NCBI GenBank assembly: GCA_021647805.1
Contig: JAKITZ010000151.1
Span: 1-6,149 of the forward strand
Direction of reading: 5' to 3'
Length of the DNA stretch: 6,149 nucleotides
DNA from: Robiginitomaculum sp.
Lineage (GTDB): Bacteria; Pseudomonadota; Alphaproteobacteria; Caulobacterales; Maricaulaceae
The position numbers and the translations under genes were made by a program. The notes beneath the pieces were generated by a model. It was not told the DNA's origin and made no database searches. It saw nothing but the letters and a program-made list of their open reading frames with translations. This document shows positions 1 through 6,101 of the stretch, piece by piece. Numbering within the stretch: the first letter of the stretch is position 1; the number at the start of each line of letters is the position of its first letter.

Positions 1-185
1 GCCGAAGCTAGGTGGCTAGGACTTTGTTCTTCCGGGCGGCGGATGAAATGGCTCATTACCCCAAAGTGCGACATGCGCAATTTACCCGGCAGTGAGCTTT
101 CAACGGCGGTCTTGACTAATTGATTGATGATTGCGATCTCGGTAAAGACTTGAAACACATCATATTCAGTGCTGGTTGTTTTCAT
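1..185 (-). CDS. MarR-family transcriptional regulator, N-terminal part (runs off the left edge)
   Basis: Reading the minus strand from an ATG at 185-183 gives 61 codons without a stop, up to the window edge. The protein begins MKTTSTEYDVFQVFTEIAII, followed by a stretch with INQLVKTAVE, LRMSHFGVMSHFIRR and SPSHLAS. This is the pattern of the first helices of MarR/SlyA-type winged-helix repressors: a dimerisation helix, then helices leading into the DNA-binding domain. The recognition helix and wing lie outside the window. Its start overlaps the last 20 bases of the upstream nitroreductase gene in another frame. No good Shine-Dalgarno is visible, so translation is probably coupled to that gene. 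MarR proteins usually bind palindromes at their own operon, and the inverted repeat at 1332-1364 is a fitting target (inference). The family call rests on sequence pattern alone; the ligand is unknown. Confidence 0.75.
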   Translation of the reverse strand, partial: MKTTSTEYDVFQVFTEIAIINQLVKTAVESSLPGKLRMSHFGVMSHFIRRPEEQSPSHLAS

Positions 186-1317
186 GTTCAATCAATTTCG
201 CAGATAAAGGAAAGCGCGGTGATGCATTACCTGTCGCAGCATAGCCGATTCGGGCTAGCATTTGCAATCTTTGGCCATTTATTTGTGTGACCTTGTGGGC
301 TTCTTCCAATAGTTGCTGCATTTCTGGATATTCCTGTAAGGCTTGGCTTAATGGCTGCATGGATATCCCTAGTTTCGTTGCCAGTAGGTTTTGCCGAACA
401 TAAGTGCGGCCAGTATTGATCTGGTCAATTCTGGTATTGGTATTGGTGGATATCCAAATGAAGTTTGCAGAGCTTGCCGCTGCATCTGAGTATTGTTTCA
501 AGCCTTGTTTGAACGCTGATGAGGTCTGATCAGACAAGGTCTTTTTGCTAACTATACCAAAAGCTTTAAGTAAACCGATCATCGGGATATCAATTGATAT
601 GCCATCAGGATTCTTTGCGATTTCCGCAGATCCGATTCGCATTAAATTGACACTTTCCATATAGGTATGCGGGGTTTCAAATTCCATTTCTGCAGCGGCA
701 ATAGTAAGCTGACGAAGCTGTTCAATCTGTGTAGTAGAAGATGCAAAACCATTGTTTGTTCCGAAAGTTTCTTTGGTGATTTCGATCAAATTTATGGTTG
801 GCACTTGTTGCTCATTAAATGGCTTGCGGTTGGTTCTACGGTGAAGAATTTGGCCAAATAGCGGATCAGGCAGTAATGATGAAGCTCTAAGCAATTCAAT
901 TTTCGCTATTGGTCTTTTATCCAGAGTTTGTTGGTTAAAACCCTCGGGGAAATAATCAATTTTGGCCTGAAAGCCTTGATTGTTTGCCGCGATAGTTAAC
1001 ACCTCCAAGAAACAACCAAGACCAATGGTTATCTGGCGATCAAACGGGTCAGTTTCAGGTAGGTCTTGGCTTGGATCAACAAACAAAGTAGCCGCGGTTT
1101 CATCATGTAATTGTATCATCCATGGCTGGCGATTATGTGGGTTAGGGGCCAGAAGTGCATGGCTAAGAACAAATTTAATCGGGTTGTTTGCTGTATTTGC
1201 ATCTGCCCATGGGGCAGTAGGGTCAGGGGTATTTGAGACGGACGAGCAGGCAATCGGTGCCATTATGATGGCGCTACCACCAAGAATACGAATAAAATTT
1301 CTTCTGGAGAATTTCAT
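166..1317 (-). CDS. Tat-exported Acg-family (nitroreductase-fold) FMN-binding protein
   Basis: This 383-residue protein opens with a textbook twin-arginine signal, SRRNFIR at residues 4-10, then a hydrophobic stretch ending in IMAPIACSS. It should therefore be exported folded, probably with its cofactor bound. Cys24 could be lipidated, but the lipobox is poor, so a soluble periplasmic form is equally possible. The mature part shows hallmarks of the Acg branch of nitroreductase-like flavoproteins: NPHNRQPW at 59-66, the DRQITIGLG region at 93-101, RRTNRKPF at 160-167, and a C-terminal GRTYVRQNLLATKLGIS block from 303. A GYA...PRFPL segment lies near 358-371. Such proteins bind FMN, but their physiological reactions are poorly known, so no substrate is assigned. 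The length is normal for the family. Start ATG at 1317 is preceded by AAAGGA 11 bases upstream. It is co-directional with, and overlaps, the downstream MarR gene, which suggests a repressor-controlled stress operon. Confidence 0.85.
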   Translation of the reverse strand: MKFSRRNFIRILGGSAIIMAPIACSSVSNTPDPTAPWADANTANNPIKFVLSHALLAPNPHNRQPWMIQLHDETAATLFVDPSQDLPETDPFDRQITIGLGCFLEVLTIAANNQGFQAKIDYFPEGFNQQTLDKRPIAKIELLRASSLLPDPLFGQILHRRTNRKPFNEQQVPTINLIEITKETFGTNNGFASSTTQIEQLRQLTIAAAEMEFETPHTYMESVNLMRIGSAEIAKNPDGISIDIPMIGLLKAFGIVSKKTLSDQTSSAFKQGLKQYSDAAASSANFIWISTNTNTRIDQINTGRTYVRQNLLATKLGISMQPLSQALQEYPEMQQLLEEAHKVTQINGQRLQMLARIGYAATGNASPRFPLSAKLIEHENNQH

Positions 1318-1331
1318 GACAAAAGATTTCC

Positions 1332-1364
1332 TTTAGCATTAAAGAAGTATGCTTTAATGCTAAA
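1332..1364. promoter_or_regulatory. 13-bp perfect inverted repeat, candidate MarR operator
   Basis: Left arm TTTAGCATTAAAG (1332-1344) and right arm CTTTAATGCTAAA (1352-1364) are perfect complements separated by seven bases. The repeat sits between a perfect -35 box and the ribosome binding site of the nitroreductase gene, so a bound dimer would cover the -10 and start region. MarR-family repressors commonly use AT-rich palindromes placed this way. It is unlikely to be a terminator for the upstream aminotransferase gene because the stem is AT-rich and no clean T run follows it. Confidence 0.6.
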
Positions 1365-1377
1365 CTACTTTTGTCAA
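1346..1377 (-). promoter_or_regulatory. Candidate promoter of the nitroreductase-MarR operon
   Basis: On the minus strand a consensus TTGACA lies at 1377-1372. The -10 box is less clear: AAGCAT at 17 bases spacing or CATACT at 20 bases. Either falls inside the inverted repeat, which fits repression by occlusion. A strong -35 with a weak -10 makes the exact start uncertain. Some transcription could also come from the aminotransferase gene upstream, whose stop codon is only 19 bases before the -35 box. Confidence 0.45.
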
Positions 1378-1396
1378 GTCGTAATTATACTTGCGA

Positions 1397-3058
1397 TCAG
1401 TTTTGCAAAAACCATAAAAGGTGTTCCGGGATTTCTTGCAGCTCTTCTTGTCTGGGTTTTACCGGTAGAAATACCGCGCTTTTGATTTGCCGTTCGGCAA
1501 TTTTAATCATCTCGTCGATTGTCTTTGCAGGGTTTTCTTGTTCAAAATCGTCCGTCAAATTATCAAGACAGCGCAAAGTTTCGTTTTTACGTAAATGGTG
1601 TGTCCATTTACCACTACCGCAATCAAAATCATATAATGGCAGTAATGAATGCCCGTGATCGGCGATCCACTCGATCGCTGTGATCAACAGCTCGGCTTCT
1701 TGTTCGGAATTGAAGTAATTAAAGCCAACCCGCACCCAGCCCGGTTTTATAATTTCTAATCCGGTGGATATTATTTTTTCGTATTGTTGCGAGGTTTCTA
1801 GGTCAATGTCCAATAACCGGTGCCCGTATGGACCCGCACAAGAACAGCCGCCTCTGGCCTGAATGCCAAACAAATCATCAAGCAAAGCAACAACAAAATT
1901 ATAGTGCAGGAATTTTTTACCACTTTTCACCAGAAAGGAAAAAATCGGCAATCTATCGGCAGTGTTCGAGCCCAAGACTTGAATATTTTGGTGCACGCCC
2001 CAGCGATTTAAGGCTTGCTTGGCGAAATTCTGTTCGGCATTTTTAATAACTTCATTGCCAATTTTCTGTTTCAGATCAAACACCAATCCGGCACGAATTG
2101 AACCAATAATATCCGGGGTTCCGCCCTCTTCGCGGTGGCAAATATCGTCCAAATATGTTTGTGCGCATGGGCTAACATAAGAAACAGTTCCGCCACCGGG
2201 AATGACCGGAGTTTTATTGTTTGCCCAGTTCTTCTTGATCACCAACAGTCCCGGCGTGCCGGGGCCACCAAGATATTTATGCGGTGAAATAAACACTGCA
2301 TCAAAATGCTCCTCATCTGGTTGGTTGATGTCAATATCCACATAAGGTGCAGCGGCAGCATAATCAAAGGCCGCCAATGCTCCGTATTGATGCAATAGTT
2401 TGGCCACCGGCACCGGATCAGTGATAATGCCAGTGACATTGCTGGCGGTGGAAAAACTGCCGATTAGAAATGGCCGGTCTTTGTAGGTTTCCAGTTGTTG
2501 TTTAAGATCAGCAAGGTCTAACAATCCATTGTCGGTTTCTTTAATAGTTACCACCTCGGCAATGGTTTCGCGCCATTGCACGTCGTTAGAGTGGTGCTCA
2601 TACGGGCCAATAAATACAACTGGACGGTTTTGGCGATCAATAGCCGTTTTTATCCCATATACACTTAATCCTTTTGGTAGCTTCAATCCAAGAATTTGAA
2701 TTAATTTGTCAATCGCACCAGTACAGCCAGAGCCGCAAAATATCACTACATCTTCATCACTGGCATTCAGTGATCTGGCGATTATCGCTCTGGCTTGTTC
2801 TCGAAATGCTGATGTTTGGCGGCCAGTGGCTGATGCCTCGGTATGGGTATTGGCATAAAGCGGCAATACGTGGCTAGAAATCATGTCTTCGATAGGGGCG
2901 TAACTACGTCCCGATGCCACATAATCAGCATAGAACATCTTGCGCGATCCAAACGGCCCGGACAATACATGATCGTAGCCAATTATATTGGCGCGGATAT
3001 TGGCCAAAGAATAGTCATCAAATCTTTGTTTTGTTTTGGGTTTACGTCGAAATAACAT
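1397..3058 (-). CDS. Class V aminotransferase-fold PLP enzyme, cysteine desulfurase-like
   Basis: From ATG 3058 the protein has 553 residues, and positions here count from that ATG. The fold-type I PLP signature is clear: NTHTEASATGRQTSAF near 70-85, CGSGCTGAID near 108-117, EHH near 154-156 (cofactor-stacking histidine), FDYAAAAPY near 231-239 with the pyridine-contacting Asp, and SPHKYLGGPGTPG near 258-270 with the Schiff-base Lys at about 261. RGGCSCAGPYGH near 402-413 occupies the position of the cysteine loop of desulfurases and has two cysteines, so sulfur mobilisation from cysteine is plausible but not shown. About 90 residues after the core form an extension beyond the usual 400-residue desulfurase. 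There is no signal peptide, so it is cytoplasmic. An upstream TTG at 3112 would add 18 residues, but the candidate promoter overlaps that stretch, so ATG 3058 is preferred. No sulfur-transfer partner gene lies nearby. Confidence 0.85.
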   Translation of the reverse strand: MLFRRKPKTKQRFDDYSLANIRANIIGYDHVLSGPFGSRKMFYADYVASGRSYAPIEDMISSHVLPLYANTHTEASATGRQTSAFREQARAIIARSLNASDEDVVIFCGSGCTGAIDKLIQILGLKLPKGLSVYGIKTAIDRQNRPVVFIGPYEHHSNDVQWRETIAEVVTIKETDNGLLDLADLKQQLETYKDRPFLIGSFSTASNVTGIITDPVPVAKLLHQYGALAAFDYAAAAPYVDIDINQPDEEHFDAVFISPHKYLGGPGTPGLLVIKKNWANNKTPVIPGGGTVSYVSPCAQTYLDDICHREEGGTPDIIGSIRAGLVFDLKQKIGNEVIKNAEQNFAKQALNRWGVHQNIQVLGSNTADRLPIFSFLVKSGKKFLHYNFVVALLDDLFGIQARGGCSCAGPYGHRLLDIDLETSQQYEKIISTGLEIIKPGWVRVGFNYFNSEQEAELLITAIEWIADHGHSLLPLYDFDCGSGKWTHHLRKNETLRCLDNLTDDFEQENPAKTIDEMIKIAERQIKSAVFLPVKPRQEELQEIPEHLLWFLQN

Positions 3059-3093
3059 AATATTTTTGAGCCAATAATAATTACCAAAGAAAC

Positions 3094-3121
3094 ATAGTAA
3101 CAGATGTGACAATAATGAAAA
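3094..3121 (-). promoter_or_regulatory. Candidate promoter of the aminotransferase gene
   Basis: On the minus strand TTTTCA (3121-3116, four of six consensus bases) and TACTAT (3099-3094, five of six) are separated by 16 bases. Transcription would begin near 3088, about 30 bases before ATG 3058, which favours that ATG over the upstream TTG at 3112. No strong ribosome binding site precedes the ATG. Confidence 0.3.
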
Positions 3122-3396
3122 CCATCTAGTTTTTAGGGGATATTTTGGCGAATTGTTTTATAAGAATAGCTCGTGCCGAATTTATAATAAGGCATCGCGG
3201 AATGCATCATCTTGCAACTTAATATGGAGATTGTTGTCAATATACTCTATCGAGCCAAAAAGTGGGAATCGGTTTTGTGGTGAGCAAATGCTAGTAGCAC
3301 TCAAGACAATTTTTGGATAAGTTGATAGAGCGCAAAGAAGGTGTTGACCCAAAAACCAACAATTAAGTGCGTTTAGTAAACTGTAACCGTAATCCA
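3122..3396. other. Divergent intergenic spacer with no convincing gene
   Basis: This AT-rich stretch lies between two divergently transcribed genes. A minus-strand frame from TTG 3397 to 3182 is open for 71 codons and ends in a plausible-looking segment (IEYIDNNLHIKLQDDAFRDA). It has no ATG or GTG start, no ribosome binding site and no recognisable family, so it is at best a gene remnant. A perfect small palindrome, GTTTA-G-TAAAC, lies at 3371-3381. A TATAAT at 3183-3188 on the plus strand lacks a properly spaced -35 box. Confidence 0.4.
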
Positions 3397-3423
3397 AGTT
3401 TTGGAATTACAATAACCAAAACT
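3397..3423. repeat. 8-bp inverted repeat upstream of the cysteine-rich protein gene
   Basis: AGTTTTGG (3397-3404) and CCAAAACT (3416-3423) are perfect complements separated by 11 bases. It touches the larger palindrome to its right and shares the TTTTG/CAAAA core, so the two could be a pair of binding sites for one regulator. The function is inferred from position only. Confidence 0.45.
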
Positions 3424-3447
3424 ATTGCATTTTGACAAAACGCAATA
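3423..3447. promoter_or_regulatory. 25-bp near-perfect palindrome over the -35 box, candidate operator
   Basis: The halves TATTGCATTTTG (3423-3434) and CAAAACGCAATA (3436-3447) flank a central A at 3435. Eleven of twelve pairs are complementary; only 3429/3441 mismatch. The centre contains the perfect TTGACA of the candidate promoter for the downstream secreted protein gene, so a bound regulator would block or reposition RNA polymerase. No regulator gene for it is visible in the window; the MarR protein's likely operator at 1332-1364 has a different sequence. Confidence 0.6.
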
Positions 3448-3459
3448 ACTTCATGTACT
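3432..3459 (+). promoter_or_regulatory. Candidate promoter of the cysteine-rich secreted protein gene
   Basis: TTGACA at 3432-3437 matches the -35 consensus perfectly. TGTACT at 3454-3459, 16 bases later, matches the -10 consensus at four of six positions. Transcription would start near 3466, giving a leader of about 33 bases before ATG 3499. The -35 lies inside the palindrome at 3423-3447, implying regulated expression. Confidence 0.5.
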
Positions 3460-3498
3460 GTCACCATAATTAAATAAATTATATACGGGGAAATCATC

Positions 3499-4137
3499 AT
3501 GAATAATAAAAAGGTTAACTATTATCTCTTAATTATACTTGCTCTGTTCTTGGTTTCTGCTCCTGCCCAAATTCTTGCAAAAGAAGGTTCAAATACTTTT
3601 AAGGAGCCAAATGTTAAGACATTAATTGCACAGCATTTCGATGGCAAACAGATAGATCAGCGCAATAGCTTCGGAATTAATCTTCAGGATAAAGACGGCT
3701 CATTTCTTTTCACCTATATAATTTCTGTGGACACAGAAGATAGGCTCATGAAGGTCTTCCTTGTAAGACCGGGTAAGGTGCCCGTGAAATGGTCGGAATC
3801 CAAAATCAATGCTGATAAGAATCAGTACACGGTCACCACCCGAAGCGGGAAAAAATTTCGCATTAATACCAACAAAAAGCACTTTACCGTCAAGGGCAAG
3901 AAAACGAAACTTGTTCGACTGTCAACCAAAGGGTTTTTGCCTTCTGCTAAAATAGAAAAGAAATGTAATCAATTCACGCAAATGATTGATAGCGCGTCAT
4001 CTACGGGTATATTGCCTCCATATAATGGGTGCTGCGCAGATTGCTGTTGGGTTCACGAATATACCGGTCTTCCTGACTGGGCTGATGCTTGGTGCTGTAT
4101 GGGCTATTGCGGCGACAGTGGCAGTTGCACAGAATAG
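3499..4137 (+). CDS. Secreted protein with cysteine-rich C-terminal tail, family not recognised
   Basis: The protein has 212 residues. The start is well supported: GGGGAAA at 3487-3493 sits just before ATG 3499, and the N-terminus is a classical Sec signal peptide (MNNKK, then a hydrophobic core YYLLIILALFLVS, with likely cleavage after APA at 23 or ILA at 27). Residues 28-155 have no cysteine and are rich in Lys, Thr and Asp, with alternating hydrophobic and polar residues suggesting beta strands. From 156 the character changes: nine cysteines at 156, 178, 179, 182, 183, 199, 200, 204 and 210, three of them as CC pairs in a tail that also has Trp184, Trp194 and Trp198. In the periplasm or outside the cell these would probably form disulfides; metal binding is an alternative. 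CCWVHEY at 182-188 faintly recalls the phospholipase A2 histidine motif but lacks its final Cys and the Asp after His. The gene stands alone behind a palindrome-controlled promoter. I cannot assign a function. Confidence 0.8.
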   Translation: MNNKKVNYYLLIILALFLVSAPAQILAKEGSNTFKEPNVKTLIAQHFDGKQIDQRNSFGINLQDKDGSFLFTYIISVDTEDRLMKVFLVRPGKVPVKWSESKINADKNQYTVTTRSGKKFRINTNKKHFTVKGKKTKLVRLSTKGFLPSAKIEKKCNQFTQMIDSASSTGILPPYNGCCADCCWVHEYTGLPDWADAWCCMGYCGDSGSCTE

Positions 4138-4177
4138 TTACAGTGTGACTCAATTGCACCTTTGGTTTAAACGAAAC

Positions 4178-4285
4178 ATGCTTTGGTTCGCTATACTTGT
4201 TGTACTTGTTAATATTTGCCACAGCACCACGAACAGCCTCTTGTACCAAAATAGCGGGCTTAATGTTGCTGATAAATACTGTTAA
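4178..4285 (+). CDS. Possible 35-residue hydrophobic small protein
   Basis: An ATG at 4178 opens a short frame ending in TAA: MLWFAILVVLVNICHSTTNS, then a polar stretch ending DKYC. The first 13 residues are a plausible short membrane segment, and a Cys14 follows, though not in a proper lipobox. It lies 40 bases after the cysteine-rich gene and could share its transcript. There is no good ribosome binding site and the same frame runs open across the end of that gene, so it may be chance. I list it only as a weak candidate. Confidence 0.17.
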   Translation: MLWFAILVVLVNICHSTTNSLLYQNSGLNVADKYC

Positions 4286-4385
4286 TGGTGAAATTGGCTG
4301 TAATATATTTTAGTACCAACTAATGCTATTCATTGACTTTCAGCCAAGGGTTGCAATTCGAGCGTGCCAACACCAAATAACCTTA

Positions 4386-5897
4386 ATGACAGCAACGCCA
4401 TTAGAAGAATATCTTGAATATTACAAAGAGCTTAAAGAGCCTCCCGGCTTTGCAGTATTGGTCACGGGTGAGTGAGGGATTGGAAAAACCCATCAAGTCA
4501 AAAATGCAATCAAGGAGAAAGATTGTTATTATGTGAGTCTTTTTGGACTTGAAAATAAACCTGATATTCAAGCAGCTATTTATGGCGAAATGCACCCTAC
4601 TCAAGCTAAAATAGAATCTGGAATTGCCAAAACTGGAGAAGCTGGAAAAAATGCTGGTGGTGTTTTTAGCCAATCGCAAGTTCATTCACTGCGTATTTTA
4701 AGGCATGTAATTGCCGATATTTCTCGTTTGGTTTCAATACTTGATCCTGTTCATTTAAAAGATACGCAAGCCATGTCAGATCTAATCAGTCTTTTTTGTG
4801 CCTTTGATATTGAAATGCGTAATGGTGGTCTTTCGGAAGAATGTCTTAACAATAGGGCAGGAGCGCAACAAAAGTGGGAATTCAGCGAAGAAGAGAAAAA
4901 AATAAACCATAGCAATGGTTCCGATAAAGAAACCACGCTGGAAAAACCTAAACTGGTCTCCATCAATGAAAAGTATTCCTCAGTGGATATGAAAAACCCT
5001 TTACTCAAGGATGAATTGCTAAATCAGTTTTTTGTTGAGGGTAGATATGATCAAAAAACGCTTAAATCGTGCTTGGGCAATAGCGTATTCTTTGCCACAG
5101 CAGAACAATTGCCACCGTGGAAGATCATCATAAATTTTGACAAATTCGATGATGAAACTGTTCAAAGTGCTGTGGAGCGAATGAATTCGGATTTGGAAGA
5201 TTTCAAAATCACAAACCCCGGCGAGATCATTCATACTTTCATGCTTAAAATCATGATGGCAAAAAATGCAATCTCGAAAAATTCAATCGCAACAGAAGTG
5301 CAAAACGCCAAACAATATATTGATGATTTGCTAAACCAAGATTTACTGTGGCTGGCGACGACTATTTACTCAGAAAGGTATGAATTTGATACATCATATG
5401 GTGGTTATGGCTATTGGACTGACAAGCAAAATGACGAGTTTAAGCAGATTATGGAGCATCTGGAACAGGCCAGAGGCAAGGCGCTGGAAAATACATTCCC
5501 CAAAGAGACAGAGCGGCTTTTGGCTTTAATGCATAAGGATAGCGAAGCCTTTATGGATGAAGTTTCGCAAACATATAACGGCAATGGGAAATACGCAGGA
5601 ACTGCAATCTTGTCGTCTATTGCGCCGAAGACATTTGTCAAAGCCTGGCTGTCTGCACCAAAAGAGAATTGGTCGGATATTCAGGTGGCACTCAAGAACA
5701 GATATCAATCAGCAAATTTTGAAAATCTTAAATCTGAGCAGAATTGGGTGATCGAGGTCGGAAAGGTTTTTCAACAAAATGTTTCCAAAGCCAAAGGGTT
5801 TTCTGCACTGCGTATCCGGCGCGCGTACGAATTTGGTGTCAAACCAATCATTGATGCAATCGAAGATGCAAAACGAACGGCTTCAGGTCAGCAATAA
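4386..5897 (+). pseudogene. KAP-like P-loop NTPase, broken by a stop in Walker A and an apparent core deletion
   Basis: Starting at ATG 4386 the frame reads MTATPLEEYLEYYKELK, then FAVLVTGE, stop, GIGKTHQVKNAI, and continues open to TAA at 5895-5897, 503 residues counting the stop as one. GExGIGKT at 28-35 is a Walker A loop in which codon 30 (4473-4475) is TGA; KAP-type NTPases typically have Trp there (GEWGxGKT), encoded by TGG, one base away. Only 64 residues separate Walker A from the HSLRILRHV segment at 100, too few for a NTPase core, and no Walker B or DDxER-like motif is seen between them; the break seems to lie near GGVF (residues 91-94). The rest, including PPWKIIINFDKFDDE near 247-261 and a helical C-terminus, is intact. 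An in-frame GTG at 4533, with AAGGAG at 4512-4517, could restart translation, but the product would lack the P-loop. An earlier in-frame ATG at 4323 is less likely. Intact relatives are NTPases, some linked to membranes or phage defence (family knowledge); this copy should be inactive. Confidence 0.75.
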
Positions 5898-6071
5898 TGA
5901 CACAGGTGGTATTCAATCACACAAATCATTTAGCAAATAAAACCAAGTAAGCTACCGCTCGACAACCACTCGTTCAGTCCAGATAAAGTCATATTTCAAA
6001 CCCTGCCTCCCCCCTCAACTTCAGCTAATCATTCAACCCAGCGTAAATTATAATTCCCTCAAACATACCAT
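5898..6071. other. Intergenic stretch with no gene seen
   Basis: Downstream of the broken NTPase gene I find no convincing coding frame on either strand. A 20-codon minus-strand frame at 5992-5930, preceded by a purine-rich run (plus-strand CCTGCCTCCCCCC at 6001-6013), is too short and unremarkable to call. No hairpin with a T run, so no clear terminator for the NTPase gene, is visible. Confidence 0.5.
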
Positions 6072-6101
6072 TTGATATTGTATTGTTGCGGAAAATATAA
6101 T
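6072..6101 (+). promoter_or_regulatory. Strong candidate promoter reading out of the right edge
   Basis: TTGATA (6072-6077, five of six consensus bases) and a perfect TATAAT (6096-6101) are 18 bases apart on the plus strand. Transcription would begin near 6108. The last 42 bases of the window contain no start codon with a ribosome binding site, so the gene it serves, or a non-coding RNA, lies beyond the window. Confidence 0.5.

Noticed and set aside
667..1336. Plus-strand frames opposite the nitroreductase gene
   Set aside because: They have no recognisable domains and lie entirely, or almost entirely, within a well-supported minus-strand gene; they are antisense shadows.
3182..3397. 71-codon minus-strand frame in the divergent spacer
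   Set aside because: It starts only at TTG, has no ribosome binding site and matches no family I know; it is noted as a possible remnant within the spacer entry.
4160..4215. Short direct repeats (CTTTGGTT twice; TACTTGTT twice in tandem) and the GTTTAAAC palindrome
   Set aside because: Copies are only eight bases long in AT-rich DNA and align with no promoter or gene boundary, so chance is sufficient.
3986..4285. Alternative plus-strand frame with a hydrophobic stretch (IPVFLTGLMLGAVWAIAATV) overlapping the cysteine-rich tail
   Set aside because: The hydrophobic run is what Cys/Trp-rich TGC/TGG codons give when read one base over. The main frame has a signal peptide, a ribosome binding site and a continuous reading to a stop.
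4345..4376. Possible tRNA 3' end or attachment site (GCAATTCGAGC followed by ACACCA)
   Set aside because: No T-stem of five pairs with a standard loop can be formed and no integrase gene or direct repeat is visible.
4473..4475. TGA as selenocysteine or as a reassigned tryptophan codon
   Set aside because: The position is a structural tryptophan of the Walker A loop in relatives, not a redox site. Only a weak bulged stem can be drawn after it, and neighbouring genes terminate at TGA.
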